Assembly (NCBI GenBank): GCA_003154555.1
Contig: PMDT01000263.1
Span: 1 to 7,212, forward strand
Source of the DNA: Spirochaetaceae bacterium
Lineage (GTDB): Bacteria; Spirochaetota; Spirochaetia; SZUA-6; Fen-1364
Length of the DNA: 7,212 bases
Direction: 5' to 3'
Shown here: piece by piece, positions 5,651 through 7,212 of the stretch
How positions within the stretch are numbered: the first letter of the stretch is position 1
How the letters are laid out: the number at the start of each line of letters is the position of its first letter
Position numbers and translations under genes: made by a program
Notes under the pieces: model-generated
The model's database searches: none
Seen by the model: the letters and a program-made list of their open reading frames with translations, nothing else
What the model was told of the DNA's origin: nothing

Positions 5651-6415
5651 ATGGACCTTGGCTTGAAAGGCAAGACCGCCCTTGTGACGGGCGGGGGAAC
5701 GGGAATAGGGGCAGGGATCTGCGAAGCCCTGGCGCAGGAAGGCGTGAACGTCGGAGTCAACTGGATCATCGGCAAGGACGATGTCGCCGCGTTCGCCGCC
5801 GGCTTGAGCCATACATATGGCACGGACTGCCGCCCATTCTACGCAGACGTCTCCAGGCCGGATGACCTGGATACGATGATGAAGGAGCTGATAGACGCAT
5901 ACGGTCATGTCGACATCCTGGTGAACAATGCGGGCATCTGGCCCACGGAGGACATCCTCGACATGCCGGACCGCAACTGGGAGAAGGTCATCGGCATCAA
6001 TCTCAACGGGCCGTTCATGCTCAGCAAGAGGGTCGCGAAGCACATGGTGGCGGCCGGCATCAAGGGGAGTATCATCAACCTGTCCTCCAAGTCGGGCATC
6101 ACGTACAACACGGGTGGTCACGCGCATTACGCGTCGGCCAAGGCCGCGATCGTCATGCTCACGAAGTCCCTCCAGCGGGAGCTCGCGCAGCACGGCATCC
6201 GCGCCAACGCGATCGCCCCCGGCATGGTGCGCACGCCCATCAACGAGGACAAATGGACCGATCCCGAGCTGAAAAAGGCGTACGAGGCGCGCATCCCGTC
6301 GGGGCGTTTCGCGCTCCCCGTGGAGATCGGCTACCTGGTCGCGTTCCTTGCCTCGGAGAAATCGTTCAACATCATGGGAACCTGTCTCGACGTCACCGGC
6401 GGAATGCTGATCTAG
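5651..6415 (+). CDS. Short-chain dehydrogenase/reductase (classical SDR), first of pair
   Basis: A predicted cytoplasmic NAD(P)-dependent oxidoreductase of 254 residues, the usual classical SDR length. Motifs: cofactor loop TGGGTGIG (13-20), NNAG (92-95), N117 in the IGINLNG helix, S146 in NLSSKSG, and YASAK with Y160 and K164. PGMVRTP follows the active site, and the protein ends with a DVTGGMLI C-terminal strand. The residue after strand 2 is Asn (N37, in VGVNW) rather than Asp, which in this family allows or favours NADPH; that is inference. It is the first gene of a two-gene operon behind the palindrome-controlled promoter. SDRs of this kind act on sugars, polyols, sugar acids or beta-keto groups, so the substrate is open. 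FabG-like fatty-acid function is unlikely given the regulator and neighbours. Confidence 0.94.
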   Translation: MDLGLKGKTALVTGGGTGIGAGICEALAQEGVNVGVNWIIGKDDVAAFAAGLSHTYGTDCRPFYADVSRPDDLDTMMKELIDAYGHVDILVNNAGIWPTEDILDMPDRNWEKVIGINLNGPFMLSKRVAKHMVAAGIKGSIINLSSKSGITYNTGGHAHYASAKAAIVMLTKSLQRELAQHGIRANAIAPGMVRTPINEDKWTDPELKKAYEARIPSGRFALPVEIGYLVAFLASEKSFNIMGTCLDVTGGMLI

Positions 6416-6425
6416 GAGGAAGGAA

Positions 6426-7205
6426 ATGAGCGTGAACCTTTCAGGAAAGACCTGCGTCGTCACCGGCTCGGCAAAGAGCATTGGACTGGGTGTGGCAGAG
6501 ATGTATTGCAGCCTTGGGGCAAAAGTGGCCATGATCGATATCAATCCTGATGTCCTGAAAGAAGCCGAGCGGCTGTCGAAGGCGGGGAACACGGTCCGGG
6601 GATACATCCTGGACATCACCGATCAGAAGGCGGTGCAGGAATGCTTCAGGGATATCGCAGAGAAGCTGGGCGACATCTTCGCGCTTGCAAATGTTGCGGG
6701 AGCCGTCGACCAGCAGCCGTTCGAGGAGATCACGCCCGAGCGGCTCGACAAGATGAACAGGATCAATATCAATGGAACGATCTGGTGCGCGCAAGGCGCG
6801 CTCATGACAATGAAGAAGCTCAAGGACGGACGGATCATCAACTTCGCTTCGAAGTCGGGCAAGACAGGCTCCGCCATCATGGCCGCCTATTCGGGGGCAA
6901 AGGGTGCAATCATCTCGATTACGCACGCCATGGCCTTCGAGCTTGCGAAGGAGAATATCAAGGTGAACTGCCTCTGCCCCGGCATCGTCGAGAAGACGGG
7001 AGTCTGGGGCGCGGTGAGCAAGGGCTACGTGGAGAACCTCAAGATGGAGGAGGAGGCCGTGGTGAAACAGTTCACCTCAAAGGTCCCGCTCGGGAGGCTC
7101 TGCAGGATCGATGACGTGGTGGCATTCGTGAGGTTCCTGACGGTGGACGGGGACTACTGTACCGGCCAGGCTTTCAATGTCACCGGCGGGCGGGAAATGC
7201 ATTAG
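6426..7205 (+). CDS. Short-chain dehydrogenase/reductase (classical SDR), second of pair
   Basis: A predicted cytoplasmic NAD-dependent dehydrogenase of 259 residues, complete in the window. Its AGGAGG overlaps the stop of the preceding SDR and lies 6 nt before the ATG, so the pair is cotranscribed and probably translationally linked. Motifs: cofactor loop TGSAKSIG (13-20), with Ser at the usual second Gly (position 18); Asp D38 at the end of strand 2, which favours NAD(H); ANVAG (88-92) in place of NNAG; N114; S142 in FASKSG; YSGAK with Y155 and K159; PGIV; and C-terminal FNVTGG. The catalytic tetrad is intact, so the deviations mark a subfamily rather than a dead enzyme. It is clearly diverged from the first SDR, so a recent duplication is unlikely. 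Probable polyol or sugar dehydrogenase; substrate unknown. Confidence 0.94.
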   Translation: MSVNLSGKTCVVTGSAKSIGLGVAEMYCSLGAKVAMIDINPDVLKEAERLSKAGNTVRGYILDITDQKAVQECFRDIAEKLGDIFALANVAGAVDQQPFEEITPERLDKMNRININGTIWCAQGALMTMKKLKDGRIINFASKSGKTGSAIMAAYSGAKGAIISITHAMAFELAKENIKVNCLCPGIVEKTGVWGAVSKGYVENLKMEEEAVVKQFTSKVPLGRLCRIDDVVAFVRFLTVDGDYCTGQAFNVTGGREMH

Positions 7206-7212
7206 AATACGC

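Noticed and set aside
5621..6619. 332-residue minus-strand open frame opposite the first SDR
   Set aside because: It is antisense to a gene with all SDR motifs, crosses the SDR pair junction and the promoter region, and shows no family signature.

Overview
This GC-rich bacterial window is an accessory carbohydrate or polyol utilisation locus. It holds most of a sugar ABC importer, a Gfo/Idh/MocA oxidoreductase, a lone receiver-domain protein, a GntR/LacI-type hybrid repressor and two short-chain dehydrogenases (SDRs). No RNA gene, CRISPR array or insertion sequence was seen. The host cannot be fixed from the sequence. Strong Shine-Dalgarno sites, a classical signal peptide and a sigma70-like promoter fit a bacterium, possibly a proteobacterium or spirochaete. 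The substrate is also not determined.

Layout. (1) Positions 1-2655, + strand: the end of a single-domain transporter ATPase, a permease coupled to it by an ATGA overlap, and a periplasmic binding protein after a 139-nt leader. A strong intrinsic terminator (2675-2702) closes this unit. (2) Positions 2787-3776, + strand: a Gfo/Idh/MocA dehydrogenase. (3) Positions 3736-4233, - strand: a stand-alone response-regulator receiver, converging on and overlapping the dehydrogenase by 41 bp. (4) Positions 4376-5512, - strand: the GntR/LacI-like regulator. (5) A 138-nt divergent intergenic region (5513-5650) with a TTGACA-17-TATATA promoter whose -10 lies inside a perfect 20-bp palindrome, plus a second half-site 64 bp away. 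(6) Positions 5651-7205, + strand: two SDR genes 10 nt apart, the second ending just before the window edge.

How the genes may work together (inference): the importer brings in a sugar or polyol, the three dehydrogenases interconvert hydroxyl and keto forms, and the hybrid regulator represses the SDR operon, and perhaps itself, until it binds a ligand. The receiver protein does not fit this theme.

The most notable non-gene signals are the operator embedded in the promoter and a 26-bp direct repeat (25/26 identical) at 3726-3751 and 4345-4370. The repeat is the 3' coding end of the dehydrogenase, and its second copy lies on the far side of the receiver gene. This suggests that the receiver gene was inserted or rearranged into the locus.
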